Counted from the stretch's first letter, positions 8,923 to 18,050 are shown. The stretch is DNA of 64,000 nt from Thermodesulfobacteriota bacterium (GCA_030550555.1 JAUQPD010000016.1:1-64000), one strand, 5' to 3'. Notes: generated by a model not told the origin, from the letters alone. Numbers and translations are program-made.

Positions 8923-8941
8923 CCAAATAGTATTTAGTCAA
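8914..8941 (-). promoter_or_regulatory. Promoter of fur-feoA-feoB
   Basis: TTGACT (-35), 16-base spacer, TATATT (-10) on the minus strand, about 33 bases before the fur ATG. Confidence 0.6.
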
Positions 8942-9005
8942 GAACAATATTAGACCTTTCTCTAATAGAAAGCTGAAAATGACTTGCAATTGAGAAAAGA
9001 ACAGG

Positions 9006-9422
9006 TTAGAGGCTGTGAATGAGATAGATAATCAAAAAGAGGCTCACGGATAGAAGCGAAAGCAACAGGAGAAAGTCAAGAAGGAATGAGGGCCTATAGG
9101 TGCCCTCTTCAATCTCTCGCTCTACCCTCTTAAAGCGAATAAAGGCAAGAACCGCCATAAGGGCTCCAAGAAAAATTAAAGCTATACCGAAGTAGGATGA
9201 AAGACTTTGATTAGAGGGAGATATTGACTCTCCTCCTAAGTAGTAGGACATCTGCTTCACAAAAAGAGAAAACTTTTCAACGACGAACCCAAATGCCATA
9301 ATGGCAATACTAGTCCTAATCCATGCAAGAAAGGTCCTCTCATTTGCCATATGAACTCTTCTATTGCCAGAACTTTTTGACTTTTCGTCTGCTTCTCCAA
9401 AAGACTCCTTTTTGTTCATCAA
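9006..9422 (-). CDS. DUF202 (YidH-like) three-helix membrane protein
   Basis: 138 residues with the DUF202 signature RVHMANERTFLAWIRTSIAIMAFGFVVEKF followed by three transmembrane segments. A charged, serine-rich N-terminus faces the cytoplasm. The family is widespread and of unknown function. Transcribed alone, divergently from the IMPase-Nudix gene. Confidence 0.85.
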   Translation of the reverse strand: MMNKKESFGEADEKSKSSGNRRVHMANERTFLAWIRTSIAIMAFGFVVEKFSLFVKQMSYYLGGESISPSNQSLSSYFGIALIFLGALMAVLAFIRFKRVEREIEEGTYRPSFLLDFLLLLSLLSVSLFLIIYLIHSL

Positions 9423-9453
9423 TTACCTCAGGGTGTTAATTATAGAAAAAATA

Positions 9454-9478
9454 CCTTGAGGAGTTCTCCATGACAAGG
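9454..9478. promoter_or_regulatory. Nested inverted repeat between divergent genes
   Basis: CCTTG-A-GGAG-TT-CTCC-ATGA-CAAGG: an inner perfect GGAGttCTCC and outer CCTTG/CAAGG arms. On the minus strand it overlaps a possible TTGTCA-17-TATTTT promoter for the DUF202 gene. Could be an operator; no regulator is assigned. Confidence 0.3.
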
Positions 9479-9500
9479 CCTAATATTGAAGGGGAGTTAG

Positions 9501-9530
9501 TTGAAATTTAGCATAGCTATGGTTTATTTT
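9501..9530 (+). promoter_or_regulatory. Possible promoter of the IMPase-Nudix gene
   Basis: TTGAAA, 18 bases, TATTTT. The -10 ends four bases before the ATG at 9535, so a transcript would have almost no leader. Confidence 0.35.
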
Positions 9531-9534
9531 GGCT

Positions 9535-10746
9535 ATGTTAAAGTTTTTACTTGAGATTGTATTAAAGGCAGGAGAAATTCTAAAGCGCTACTATGGAGGT
9601 CTCTTTGAGATAAATCACAAGGGCACAATTGACCTTGTGACCACTGCAGATATCGAGGTTGAGAAATATATAAAAGAGACTTTATCTCAAAAATTTCCCG
9701 AGATACCCTTCATTGGAGAAGAGGGTAGTTCTATTCCCAGTGAACCTCCTGATGATTTCTACTTTCTCCTTGATCCCCTTGATGGGACAACTAATTTTGC
9801 TCACGGTCTCCCCTGGTTTGCTATATCTCTTGCGCTTATGAAAAGATATGAACCAGAGATAGGCATTATCTACAATCCGATAACTGGAGAGTGTTTTCAT
9901 GCTAAGAGGGGAGAGGGGGCCTTTCTAAACGGAATGCCTATAAAGGTCTCAAAAAGAGAACGTCTAATTGATTGCCTCTTAGCAACTGGATTTCCTGTAT
10001 CAAAGATCATGGAAAAACCTAAACATTTTCTTATACCCTTTGAAGATTTCATGGTTCGCACTCGTGGTGTTAGAAGATTTGGGGCAGCCTCTCTTGATCT
10101 TGCCTATGTGGCCTGTGGCAGATACGACGGCTTCTATGAAGCATATCTAAAACCTTGGGACACTGCAAGCGGAATCCTCCTCGTAAGAGAGGCAGGTGGA
10201 AAAATCACAGATTATCTCGGAAATCCCTTTCATCCCTTTATGGACACTATTGTAGCTTCAAATGGCCATATTCATGAAGAGATGTTGGAAATCTTAAGAG
10301 ATAAGCATCCTGAGACCTTTAAACCCTTTAGAAATCCTCTTCCTGCAGTAGATATTATAATTGAATATGAGGGTGGCATTGTGCTCATAGAGAGAAAAAA
10401 TCCCCCACTCGGGCTTGCTCTACCAGGGGGGTTCGTTGAATATGGAGAAACACTGGAAGAGGCAGCTATTAGAGAAGCAAAGGAAGAGACCAATTTGGAT
10501 ATAGAAATTCAGGAACTTCTTGGCTGTTACTCTGATCCAGCAAGAGATCCAAGATTTCACACCATTTCTACAGTTTTCATTGCAACAGGAAGAGGAGAAT
10601 TGAAAGGTAGAGACGATGCAAAACGGGCAATAGTTGTTGCACTAAAGAGTTTACCAACTCTTAGACTCGTATTTGATCACGAAAGAATATTAAAAGATTA
10701 CTTAAAGAAAAAGGGACATCGTGAATCTGAAAAGCCTTGTAGCTAA
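9535..10746 (+). CDS. Inositol monophosphatase-Nudix hydrolase fusion
   Basis: Residues 1-260 are an inositol-monophosphatase/SuhB-type phosphatase: GEEG (about 63), [12 protein letters not shown] (about 82) and PWDTASG (about 209) supply the metal ligands. Residues 270-400 are a Nudix domain with the full box [21 protein letters not shown] and an ADP-ribose-pyrophosphatase-like look. IMPase proteins normally end near residue 265, so this is a true in-frame fusion. The ORF track starts at TTG 9529; ATG 9535 gives the usual MLKFLLEIV start. Substrates may include inositol-1-phosphate, fructose bisphosphate or a nucleotide-sugar. The GGDEF gene overlaps its last 26 bases. Confidence 0.9.
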   Translation: MLKFLLEIVLKAGEILKRYYGGLFEINHKGTIDLVTTADIEVEKYIKETLSQKFPEIPFIGEEGSSIPSEPPDDFYFLLDPLDGTTNFAHGLPWFAISLALMKRYEPEIGIIYNPITGECFHAKRGEGAFLNGMPIKVSKRERLIDCLLATGFPVSKIMEKPKHFLIPFEDFMVRTRGVRRFGAASLDLAYVACGRYDGFYEAYLKPWDTASGILLVREAGGKITDYLGNPFHPFMDTIVASNGHIHEEMLEILRDKHPETFKPFRNPLPAVDIIIEYEGGIVLIERKNPPLGLALPGGFVEYGETLEEAAIREAKEETNLDIEIQELLGCYSDPARDPRFHTISTVFIATGRGELKGRDDAKRAIVVALKSLPTLRLVFDHERILKDYLKKKGHRESEKPCS

Positions 10747-11737
10747 GATTAAAGAGGAACTTGAAGAGATTCCTAAGGTTTTTTTATACGAACCAGATAA
10801 TTTTATTGCAGAGTTACTTATAGAAGCTTTAAAAAATTATGACATACATGTAAAGTATTATCCTTCAAAGAATAATTTGATAAACGAACTGTTGAAAGAT
10901 AACTATCAAATTTTTATATTTTACATTGAGCCTGGAGATAAAAAGAGTGAGGAGATCATAAGAGAGAGTAAAAAATTGAAAAGGAATTTATTAATTTATG
11001 GGATTGTTGAAATTACAAAAGATATTGATATTTCCCAAATTTTTGCATTTGGTGTTGATGAAGTGATCTTTAAACCTTTCTCAATAGGAGAATTTAGAGC
11101 CAGGTTGTTCCGTCTTCTTCGTGAATATTATTTGCTGAAAAAAATTGAAAGATTTATTATTGAAGATCCTTTAACAGGAATATACAATCGTCGGTATTTT
11201 GAAATATCTATCAGAGAAGAAGTTTATAGGGCAATTAGACAAAATTATCCTTTAAGTTTACTAATAGTTGATCTTGATAAATTTAAGTGGTTTAACGATA
11301 CCTTTGGGCACAAGGCTGGTGACGCGGTATTGCGAGCGTTAGGAGAAGTCCTTCAAAGATCAACCCGACTTAAGGTTGATAAGCCTTGTAGATACGGTGG
11401 TGATGAATTTGGTATAATTCTGCCATTTATTGATTGGAAAGGTGCAACAAAGGTAGTTGAACGAATTTTTCGTAATTGGAATGAGCTTAATTACGGACCT
11501 GTTACCCTCTCTGTGGGAATTGCTCAGATAATTGATAGAGGAGATCTTGAGTCGACAGTTACAGATCTAATTCAGAGAGCAGATCAGGCAATGTATAGGG
11601 CAAAGAAGAGAGAGGGAAACAGCTATGAAGTAGATCAAGAGAGTCTTAGATTAACCTTAAACGAAGTATCTCAAGAAGGGGATTTACTTTATCAAGCATT
11701 ACCTCTACTTCCTGTCCCAGGTGAAAATTCCCCTTAA
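10721..11737 (+). CDS. Degenerate receiver-GGDEF diguanylate cyclase
   Basis: Residues 17-135 have a response-regulator fold, but the acceptor aspartate position appears to be Phe/Tyr (IFIFYIEPG) while the Lys of FKPF is kept: a pseudo-receiver, probably not phosphorylated. Residues 145-310 are a GGDEF domain with intact active site RYGGDEFGI and [12 protein letters not shown], so c-di-GMP synthesis is likely. The inhibitory RxxD site, five residues upstream of GGDEF, reads LKVD and is lost. GTG start inside the IMPase-Nudix gene; its 3' end overlaps the convergent nuclease gene by 92 bases. Confidence 0.88.
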   Translation: MNLKSLVAKIKEELEEIPKVFLYEPDNFIAELLIEALKNYDIHVKYYPSKNNLINELLKDNYQIFIFYIEPGDKKSEEIIRESKKLKRNLLIYGIVEITKDIDISQIFAFGVDEVIFKPFSIGEFRARLFRLLREYYLLKKIERFIIEDPLTGIYNRRYFEISIREEVYRAIRQNYPLSLLIVDLDKFKWFNDTFGHKAGDAVLRALGEVLQRSTRLKVDKPCRYGGDEFGIILPFIDWKGATKVVERIFRNWNELNYGPVTLSVGIAQIIDRGDLESTVTDLIQRADQAMYRAKKREGNSYEVDQESLRLTLNEVSQEGDLLYQALPLLPVPGENSP

Positions 11738-13637
11738 CTCCTGAGAGTTCACCTGTTAGATTAAAATCAGGCAAATAGACTTTAACCTTAAAGGTCTGTA
11801 TTTCCAGGATGATACCCCTTAATCTCAGGTGATCCTGATTCTGTTTGAGGTACTTAAGCAGGAAGTAGCGTTTTCGTCTGTTCTGTAAATATTGAGCCCT
11901 TTGAAGGTTTGCTTGGATCTCAGGAAGCATACGAGTAAGTTCTTCTCTTGAAAGAAGAGGTCTTTTCTTTATTAGACTCGCTTCAAGTTGATATTGAATT
12001 AGGAGATCTGGAAATCTTCTTATTGGCGAAGTAACTGTGGTGTAGTGACTGAGTCCAAGGCCTGAGTGAAAGGCAGGCTCAAGGCTAAGTTCAGACTTAG
12101 CCATAAAGCGCAGTTGTAATAGCTGATGAAAAGGAGAACTCTCTCTTCCCTCTATAATTTGGAAAGGTTCTTTTTGGGATCTGTAAATTGCTGGAATCTG
12201 ATTCTCTGAGAGATACAGAGCGGTATAAAAATTTGTGACGATCATAGCCTCTGCTATGAGATCCCTTGCAGGGGTCATCTCAATTTTTTTTACCTCAATT
12301 GTGCCATCCTCTTTCACTCTTACACTAATCTCTGGAAGGATTACCGCAAAGGCACCTGCTTCCTGTCTTTTACGTTTGAACTGCATAAGTAGATTGTAAA
12401 GAGATGTCCAGAATTGATCTCCCTCCCTCAAAAACATGTCAACCTGATCATAGGTATATCTCTTCTTTATCTCAATAATTGAAGGGACAATTTGGAATTT
12501 TTCTATTTCACCTGAAGAAGAGATGAGAAATCTAAAGGACAGGGCGAGTTTTTCTTCACCCTTTCTAAGACTAAACTTTTCGTGAGACAGAGAAAAGGGA
12601 AACATTGGTAAAATTCGCTCAGGGAGATAAAGCGTTGATGCTCTTTCAAGAGCTCCCTTCCAAAGGTGGCTCTCAGGGGACACATATTGAGAGACTTCTG
12701 CAATATGAATCCAGAGTTCGGTTCTACCATCTAAAAAGAGTACTGATAGAGCATCATCAAAATCCTCCGTTTCCTCTGCATCAATGGTAAAGGCATCAAG
12801 ATGGGTCAAAAGTTCTCTGTCATCAGGCACTAAGGAGAGGGAGAGAATTTTCTCAGCTTCTTCAAGCTCCTCTTGAGAGAAATTTTCAGGAAACCCTGTT
12901 TTCTCTAATTCCAAAAACCACTCTTCTTGAATAAGACCTCTACTGGAAAGGAGATCAAAGAGTTTTAATGGCTCAGCTAAGTTGTGTTTCTGAAGAAGCT
13001 CTTTCAGAACTTTACCCCTCTCTGTTGTGTCTTCTCTAAGAAGGTAGTCCTTGAAGATCTCTTTCCAGGACTCCAAGTCAGCTGGAGAAATTTCCTCTGA
13101 CTTCTCCGAAAGTAGAGCCTTTAAGACCCGCTCAGCTTCTGTTAAAAATCTGACTCTCTCCCTTTCTTTTTCTCTCTGGTGGAGAATCTTTTCTACTTCC
13201 TCTTTGGTCCTGAATTTAACTTGGTTAGTTCCAACAACATAAAAGTAAAGACGGTCTTCAGTAATTAGCCTGACAAAGGCAGAAACTTCATCTTCCTCAG
13301 GTTCTCGTCCCAGATAGAGGCTAACAAGTGTCCAGGGGTCACTTTCTTCAAGATCCTCTACAAGAATCTCCCAAAGCTCGCGAAGGTCAAAAAGTTCCTT
13401 TAGCTTTTCCCTCCTTTCATTTTTCTCTTTGAGGAGCAATTGTAATTCTGCTAAATCCCTATAGGAGTGTCTCTGTTTGCCTGGAAAAAGAATTGCCAGA
13501 TGACTCACCAGTTCTTCTTTTCCAGATGGGAGAAAGAGATGAACTCGTTTTCCTTTTACGTCAAGGACAAATCCAGTCCAGATTTTTTCTCGGTGGAAAA
13601 AATCTACTATCCTATTGCGAAGGGACTCAAGGTCCAT
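11646..13637 (-). CDS. RNase II/RNase R-type exoribonuclease (RNB domain)
   Basis: 663 residues. The RNB domain spans about 270-580, with the catalytic metal-binding cluster FTIDAEETEDFDDALSV and later signatures LYLPERILPMFP and HYTTVTSPIRRFPDLLIQ. The C-terminus is a short S1-like OB fold. The N-terminal region is unlike the cold-shock domains of E. coli RNase R, so the closer name is uncertain. It degrades RNA 3' to 5'. The ATG overlaps the hisA stop by one base (TAATG), so translation is coupled. Confidence 0.88.
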   Translation of the reverse strand: MDLESLRNRIVDFFHREKIWTGFVLDVKGKRVHLFLPSGKEELVSHLAILFPGKQRHSYRDLAELQLLLKEKNERREKLKELFDLRELWEILVEDLEESDPWTLVSLYLGREPEEDEVSAFVRLITEDRLYFYVVGTNQVKFRTKEEVEKILHQREKERERVRFLTEAERVLKALLSEKSEEISPADLESWKEIFKDYLLREDTTERGKVLKELLQKHNLAEPLKLFDLLSSRGLIQEEWFLELEKTGFPENFSQEELEEAEKILSLSLVPDDRELLTHLDAFTIDAEETEDFDDALSVLFLDGRTELWIHIAEVSQYVSPESHLWKGALERASTLYLPERILPMFPFSLSHEKFSLRKGEEKLALSFRFLISSSGEIEKFQIVPSIIEIKKRYTYDQVDMFLREGDQFWTSLYNLLMQFKRKRQEAGAFAVILPEISVRVKEDGTIEVKKIEMTPARDLIAEAMIVTNFYTALYLSENQIPAIYRSQKEPFQIIEGRESSPFHQLLQLRFMAKSELSLEPAFHSGLGLSHYTTVTSPIRRFPDLLIQYQLEASLIKKRPLLSREELTRMLPEIQANLQRAQYLQNRRKRYFLLKYLKQNQDHLRLRGIILEIQTFKVKVYLPDFNLTGELSGVKGNFHLGQEVEVMLDKVNPLLEILRLRLI

Positions 13638-14368
13638 TAAATCAGGTCTTCGTGTTTTGCTACAAAGTCCAAAGCTTCTCTGAGCTTAAGAGTTCCCTCA
13701 TAGAGAGCTCTTCCAGTAATTACCCCAAAAGGCTTTATAGAAAGAAGTTTTTTAATGTCTTCTAAGTTTTTAACACCTCCTGCAACAATGAGAGGGTGCT
13801 CAATAACTTCCAAGGCTTTCCTTACTAAATCTATATCAACTCCTTGACAGGTTCCATCACGCTCAATAATAGTCACTATTACCGCAAAGAGAGGAAAGCT
13901 GTTTAGTTCTCTCAGAAAATCTAAATAATTTATCTCTGTAGTATTTAACCAGCCTGAGACTGCAACAAAGCCACCTTTTAGGTCCACACTGACAATTATT
14001 TTTCCTGGATAAAGCTCTGTTGCTTCTGCTAAAAATTCTGGAGACTCAATAGCTCGGGTTCCAAGAATAACTTGGGAGACTCCCTGTTTGAGATACTCTT
14101 CTATGTCTCTGAGGCTACGAATCCCACCACCAACTTGAATGGGCACTGAAATTTTTTTGGCCAATTCTACAATGATTTCTCTGTGGACCGGATAACCCGC
14201 CTTTGCTCCATCTAAATCCACTATGTGAAGCCTTTTTGCTCCCTCATTAACAAAGAGAAGGGCATAAGAAAGAGGGTCTTCTCCATAAACCTTAGTTTTC
14301 TCATAGTCACCCTGGAAAAGTCTAACGACCTTTCTATTTCGCAGGTCAATTGCTGGGATAATTAGCAT
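13637..14368 (-). CDS. hisA: ProFAR isomerase (histidine biosynthesis)
   Basis: A 243-residue TIM barrel converting ProFAR to PRFAR, the fourth step of histidine synthesis. Catalytic Asp in IPAIDLRNRKVVRLFQGDY, the phosphate-binding VGGGIRS and the second-half VAGGVKN are present. HisA rather than HisF because of the IPAIDL start and LDGAKAG motif. Isolated from other his genes; flanked by a lipoprotein gene and the nuclease gene. Confidence 0.95.
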   Translation of the reverse strand: MLIIPAIDLRNRKVVRLFQGDYEKTKVYGEDPLSYALLFVNEGAKRLHIVDLDGAKAGYPVHREIIVELAKKISVPIQVGGGIRSLRDIEEYLKQGVSQVILGTRAIESPEFLAEATELYPGKIIVSVDLKGGFVAVSGWLNTTEINYLDFLRELNSFPLFAVIVTIIERDGTCQGVDIDLVRKALEVIEHPLIVAGGVKNLEDIKKLLSIKPFGVITGRALYEGTLKLREALDFVAKHEDLI

Positions 14369-14380
14369 ATAGATTAACTC

Positions 14381-15028
14381 TTAGAAAGATTTAAGTATGC
14401 TTTTTAAGCCTCTTTCAGCAAGTTCTTCTGCGGTTAACCATTTTATTTTACCATAAAGAGGAAGATTAAGTATATTTTCACTAAGAGGCCTTTGGGTTTC
14501 ATCAAAAGTTCTCTGCCATAGGATTTTTCCACTGTTTCCATCGTAGAGAATGAGGGTAAAGGCAACTGATGCAGGCTCATGAACCCCTATGGCCCTCCCT
14601 TTTCTCTCCCTAAAACGAAAGATCTTACCATAGAGTATTCCTTGAGTTTCCGTTCTATTGGCAAAGTAACGAATGACAGAAACATGGTCCTTAGCAACAC
14701 TTAGAGCTTCTTCCAAAAGGAGTTCATAATTTTCCTGGGAAAGAAAGACAAAATCAAATCTCCCCTGATAGCGGGAAAGTTCATGCCTAAGAAGACGATC
14801 CAAAGTTTCCTTTGCATAGGGTTCAATTTCTCCCGGAATAACTCCAGAAACTGGACAGTGAAAAGGAAGAGGCGACTCAGTCGGACAATAAACGTCAAAG
14901 GGAAGAACAAGAATCTTTTTGAATCTCTCCGCAAAAAGTGAAGAAAAAGTTACTTGCTCATCTTTTACCGCACAAGAAATCAGGGCAAAAAGTCCGATTA
15001 CTAAAATAAAAAAAATTCTTACAAACAT
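14381..15028 (-). CDS. Putative lipoprotein of unknown function
   Basis: About 215 residues. A lipobox (LFALISC) follows a short signal, so it should be lipid-anchored in the periplasm. The body has an alternating alpha/beta pattern with KILVLPF, GILYGKIFRFRER and FTLILYDGNSGKILWQRTFDE, reminiscent of outer-membrane assembly lipoproteins with a TolB-N/LpoB-like fold, but I cannot name the family. Start at ATG 15028, preceded by GAGGG; the track's TTG 15043 start adds only MRGLK. Confidence 0.75.
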   Translation of the reverse strand: MFVRIFFILVIGLFALISCAVKDEQVTFSSLFAERFKKILVLPFDVYCPTESPLPFHCPVSGVIPGEIEPYAKETLDRLLRHELSRYQGRFDFVFLSQENYELLLEEALSVAKDHVSVIRYFANRTETQGILYGKIFRFRERKGRAIGVHEPASVAFTLILYDGNSGKILWQRTFDETQRPLSENILNLPLYGKIKWLTAEELAERGLKSILKSF

Positions 15029-15085
15029 CTTAAGCCCTCGCAAAAGTTTTAAGACAATATTAACTCAATGAAGACCTTACGACAA

Positions 15086-15113
15086 GAGTAAGGGGGAGAA
15101 AGCCCCCCTACTC
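15086..15113 (-). terminator. GC-rich hairpin after the MFS-CBS gene
   Basis: GAGTA-A-GGGGG / AGAAAG / CCCCC-C-TACTC: ten base pairs with one mismatch, 19 bases after the stop of the MFS-CBS gene. The following bases are only moderately T-rich, so termination may be incomplete. Confidence 0.5.
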
Positions 15114-15131
15114 CTTCGGATTAGATCAATG

Positions 15132-17210
15132 TTATATTAACTTAAGAGCGTCTTTTACAGATACTACTCCTACAACTCTTTGGTCTCTTACCACTGGTAA
15201 GTGTCTTATCTTGTAGTCTATGAATTTTTCCAAGACCTCTTTTAGAGTGTTCTCAGGAGTTACAGCAATCACTTCCTTAGTGGCAAACTGTCCTACTTCC
15301 TTGTGCTTACTTTCGGGATCACAACAGAGTATACCTACGAGGTCCTTTTCTGAAATTACACCAACTAATTTTCCAGTTTCTGAACTAATCACAGGGACAA
15401 AGCCTACATTCTTTTCCACAATAAGTTTGACAACATCAAAAACTTTGGTGTTGTCGGTGACGGTTATAGGAGATGTCATAAATTCTTCAACTCTTATTCT
15501 CTCTGTGAAGCCCTTCTTAACCCCTGCGGTTATGAGAGCTACCTCATTAAAAACATATCTGGGATCTATGTAACCAATGATGTTCCCTTTACTGTCTACT
15601 ACCGCAAGGCCTTTAACACCAGTCTGTTGAATTAGAGCTATGGCATCAATAATTCTTGCAGAATCAAGAACCGCATCTACCTCTATATAGACTTCTCTAA
15701 GAGGAGTTTCTATGGTATGACCTTCTACAAGAGCTTTAAGGAGAGAACGTTCCTCTACAATTCCAAGATACTTCCCCTTGTCTTCAACAATTGCTAGTCG
15801 CTGACCTTCAATTTGCATCCTCTTCATAGCCTCTCCTATACTCATCGTTGCAGGCAGGATCAAGGCTCTATGAGCAAATTTTCCTGCTGAGAGTTCCTCC
15901 CAAAGACGTCTACCTCTTGTTTCCCACCCTTTAAAGACAAAAAGAAGTCCCATGAGCATTGGGATACATGTAGACCAAATTATAATAGAAAGATATACAT
16001 CACCAGTATACTTTTGTAAGAGAGTTATCATAAAAGGAGTTAGTCCTCCTGTAACACCATATCCCATATTGTAGGTAAATCCTATGGCAGTTGCTCTAAT
16101 TTTTGCTGGGAATAATTCTAATAATAGACTTGACATAGCACCACTATATCCGATGCCATTAAAATAGGTAAGAACTGCAGTTAAAATAAAAAGCATAGTG
16201 TAATCAGGTGGATTAACATAATTTTTTATAAGATAAAAAATAAGAGGAAAAATGAGTGCATTTCCATATATACCAAAGATGAGAATTGGACGTCTACCAA
16301 TCTTATCAGATAGCCATCCAAAAAATACATATGTCCAGAGAGCAATATAGGTTGCATAGGCAAGGATTTTACTGGCATCTCCAGCAGAGATTCCATAGTT
16401 CTGCATATAATAGGAGACATATAATTGGTTAGTATACCAAATCGGTCCATGAGCACCTATTACTCCTATCCAAGCAAGCAGAAAAAGCCAAAGGTAATGT
16501 TTATTGGTGAATAACTCCTTAATTGGAGCACTGGTAACTCGTCTAATTTGCTTTAGAGCAGTAAATACAGGAGTGTCTTTATAGAGAGAATGAATAATTA
16601 TGGCTACAACAAAGACAAGGGACCCAGCAATTGCAAAGCACCATCGCCATCCATATAATTCAAAAGCTTCTTTACCAAAATAACCTTGGAGAATTGAAAC
16701 TATATTTCCTGCAAGTGCCATTCCAAGTGCTGCAGTAGTGAAGAGGAATCCTGTAATAAATCCTCTTCTATGATCGGGAGTAAATTCTCCAAGATAGGTT
16801 ATCGCTGCACCAAATCCTCCTCCAAGAGCAAGGCCCTGTATAATACGTAGGACAAAAAGTCCAATTGATGCAAAAATACCAATTGAAGAATATCCAGGAA
16901 GTAGAGCAATTCCTATGGTCCCTACCATCATCATAGTAATTGCAGTAAGAAAGGCAATTTTTCTACCGTATTGATCACCAATCTTCCCAAACAAGAGAGC
17001 TCCAAGAGGTCTAAAAAGAAAGCCTATAGCAAGGGCAGCAAAAGAGGCAAGCAGACTTGCCAAAGGATCGTCACTTGGAAAATAAATCTGTGCAAGGAGT
17101 TTCGCTAAAATAGCATAAACATAGAAGTCAAGCCATTCTAAGAGTGCACCTGTCCAGGCAACTACCGCAACAGGCAACACCTCTCGAAATTGCACCTTTT
17201 CCCTTTCCAT
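15132..17210 (-). CDS. MFS transporter (metabolite:H+ symporter type) fused to four CBS domains
   Basis: Residues 1-430 form twelve transmembrane helices of the MHS/ProP-like branch of the major facilitator family (EWLDFYVYAI, KIGDQYGRKIAFL, GGGFGAAITYLGEFTPDHRRGF, WLSDKIGRRP). Residues 450-692 hold four CBS motifs in two pairs (AMKRMQIEGQRLAIV; ALIQQTGVKGLAVV; VVKLIVEKNVGFVPV; VLEKFIDYKIRHLPVV). CBS pairs bind adenine nucleotides, so uptake is probably gated by energy state. The likely cargo is an organic acid or compatible solute. ATG preceded by GGAGGTGG. Confidence 0.9.
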   Translation of the reverse strand: MEREKVQFREVLPVAVVAWTGALLEWLDFYVYAILAKLLAQIYFPSDDPLASLLASFAALAIGFLFRPLGALLFGKIGDQYGRKIAFLTAITMMMVGTIGIALLPGYSSIGIFASIGLFVLRIIQGLALGGGFGAAITYLGEFTPDHRRGFITGFLFTTAALGMALAGNIVSILQGYFGKEAFELYGWRWCFAIAGSLVFVVAIIIHSLYKDTPVFTALKQIRRVTSAPIKELFTNKHYLWLFLLAWIGVIGAHGPIWYTNQLYVSYYMQNYGISAGDASKILAYATYIALWTYVFFGWLSDKIGRRPILIFGIYGNALIFPLIFYLIKNYVNPPDYTMLFILTAVLTYFNGIGYSGAMSSLLLELFPAKIRATAIGFTYNMGYGVTGGLTPFMITLLQKYTGDVYLSIIIWSTCIPMLMGLLFVFKGWETRGRRLWEELSAGKFAHRALILPATMSIGEAMKRMQIEGQRLAIVEDKGKYLGIVEERSLLKALVEGHTIETPLREVYIEVDAVLDSARIIDAIALIQQTGVKGLAVVDSKGNIIGYIDPRYVFNEVALITAGVKKGFTERIRVEEFMTSPITVTDNTKVFDVVKLIVEKNVGFVPVISSETGKLVGVISEKDLVGILCCDPESKHKEVGQFATKEVIAVTPENTLKEVLEKFIDYKIRHLPVVRDQRVVGVVSVKDALKLI

Positions 17211-17282
17211 AAGCCACCTCCTTCAATGCAGACCTATTTCCTCTTCCCATATCATCCTATTTTAAATACCAAATATTATGTT

Positions 17283-17305
17283 AAAAAATTCCCAAAAATG
17301 GGGAA
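17283..17305 (-). terminator. Rho-independent terminator of the symporter/exonuclease operon
   Basis: On the minus strand TTCCC-CATTTTT-GGGAA is followed directly by TTTTTT. It lies about 110 bases after the exonuclease gene and before the MFS-CBS gene. The 202-base gap (17211-17412) holds this hairpin and an AT-rich stretch; no gene is visible. Confidence 0.6.
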
Positions 17306-17412
17306 AAATTCCGAAGGAAATTTCCTCGCATGTTGTTCAATCAGTTGTGTTGTCCCTGTAAGGAGAGCTCTTCGTTAAAAATAGAGGGAATACTTAAAGG
17401 TAGAAAGAATAG

Positions 17413-18042
17413 CTAATAAAGGCGAAGTGGTAGATCCTTGACCTTTTTGAATCCACCTTCTTTTAAAAGTTTAATCAAGATCAAAGCAGTCATATAGGCA
17501 TCTTCAAGGGCATTGTGATGAGTGGATATGGGGAGTTTAAATTTTTTGAGAAGGGCTTCTAGATTCTTTTGTCTATCTTCTACATCTAAGATGTCGAGAA
17601 GATCGAAATAGGGAGGCCTGAAGGGAATTCCAAATTCATTTTCGTAGAGTTTTCTGAGCATGGTAATATCAATGTGGACAAAGAAGCCACAGAGGATAGT
17701 GCCTCGTATATATTCTAAAAATTTCTTACAAACAATCTGTCTATCTGGTGCATTCTCGAGATCTGCAGGACTAATGCCATGGACTTTGTAGGAATCTTTG
17801 ACACCGGTTGTGGATTGAATCAAAGTGTAGAATCTGGTTCCAAGTTTTAGTTGATAATTTTCAATTTTTAGAGCCCCAAGAGCGATTGGTTCTGCACTTT
17901 TTAAATCAAGTCCTGTTGTTTCAGTATCGAAGACAACTATGGTGATTTCTGAGAGGCTTTTTTCAGTATCTACTTCCCAGTTTATCTGATACCAAGTGTC
18001 TTTATACTTCTTTTTATAATACCATCGTCGAATGTTGAGCAT
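17413..18042 (-). CDS. DnaQ-like 3'-5' exonuclease
   Basis: 209 residues with the DEDDh exonuclease motifs: VVFDTETTGLD (Exo I), GFFVHIDITMLRKLY (Exo II) and HNALEDAYMTALIL (Exo III, with the His). It lacks a polymerase partner and differs from housekeeping epsilon. It is the last gene of the DUF4212/symporter/nucleotidyltransferase operon, an association seen in many proteobacteria and related lineages; its substrate there is unknown, possibly a nucleotide signal or RNA. Confidence 0.9.
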   Translation of the reverse strand: MLNIRRWYYKKKYKDTWYQINWEVDTEKSLSEITIVVFDTETTGLDLKSAEPIALGALKIENYQLKLGTRFYTLIQSTTGVKDSYKVHGISPADLENAPDRQIVCKKFLEYIRGTILCGFFVHIDITMLRKLYENEFGIPFRPPYFDLLDILDVEDRQKNLEALLKKFKLPISTHHNALEDAYMTALILIKLLKEGGFKKVKDLPLRLY

Positions 18043-18050
18043 CAGAAATA

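Noticed and set aside
8956-8972. CTTTCT/AGAAAG hairpin as a terminator of the DUF202 gene
   Set aside because: Only six pairs, AT-rich, and followed by no T-run; too weak to call.
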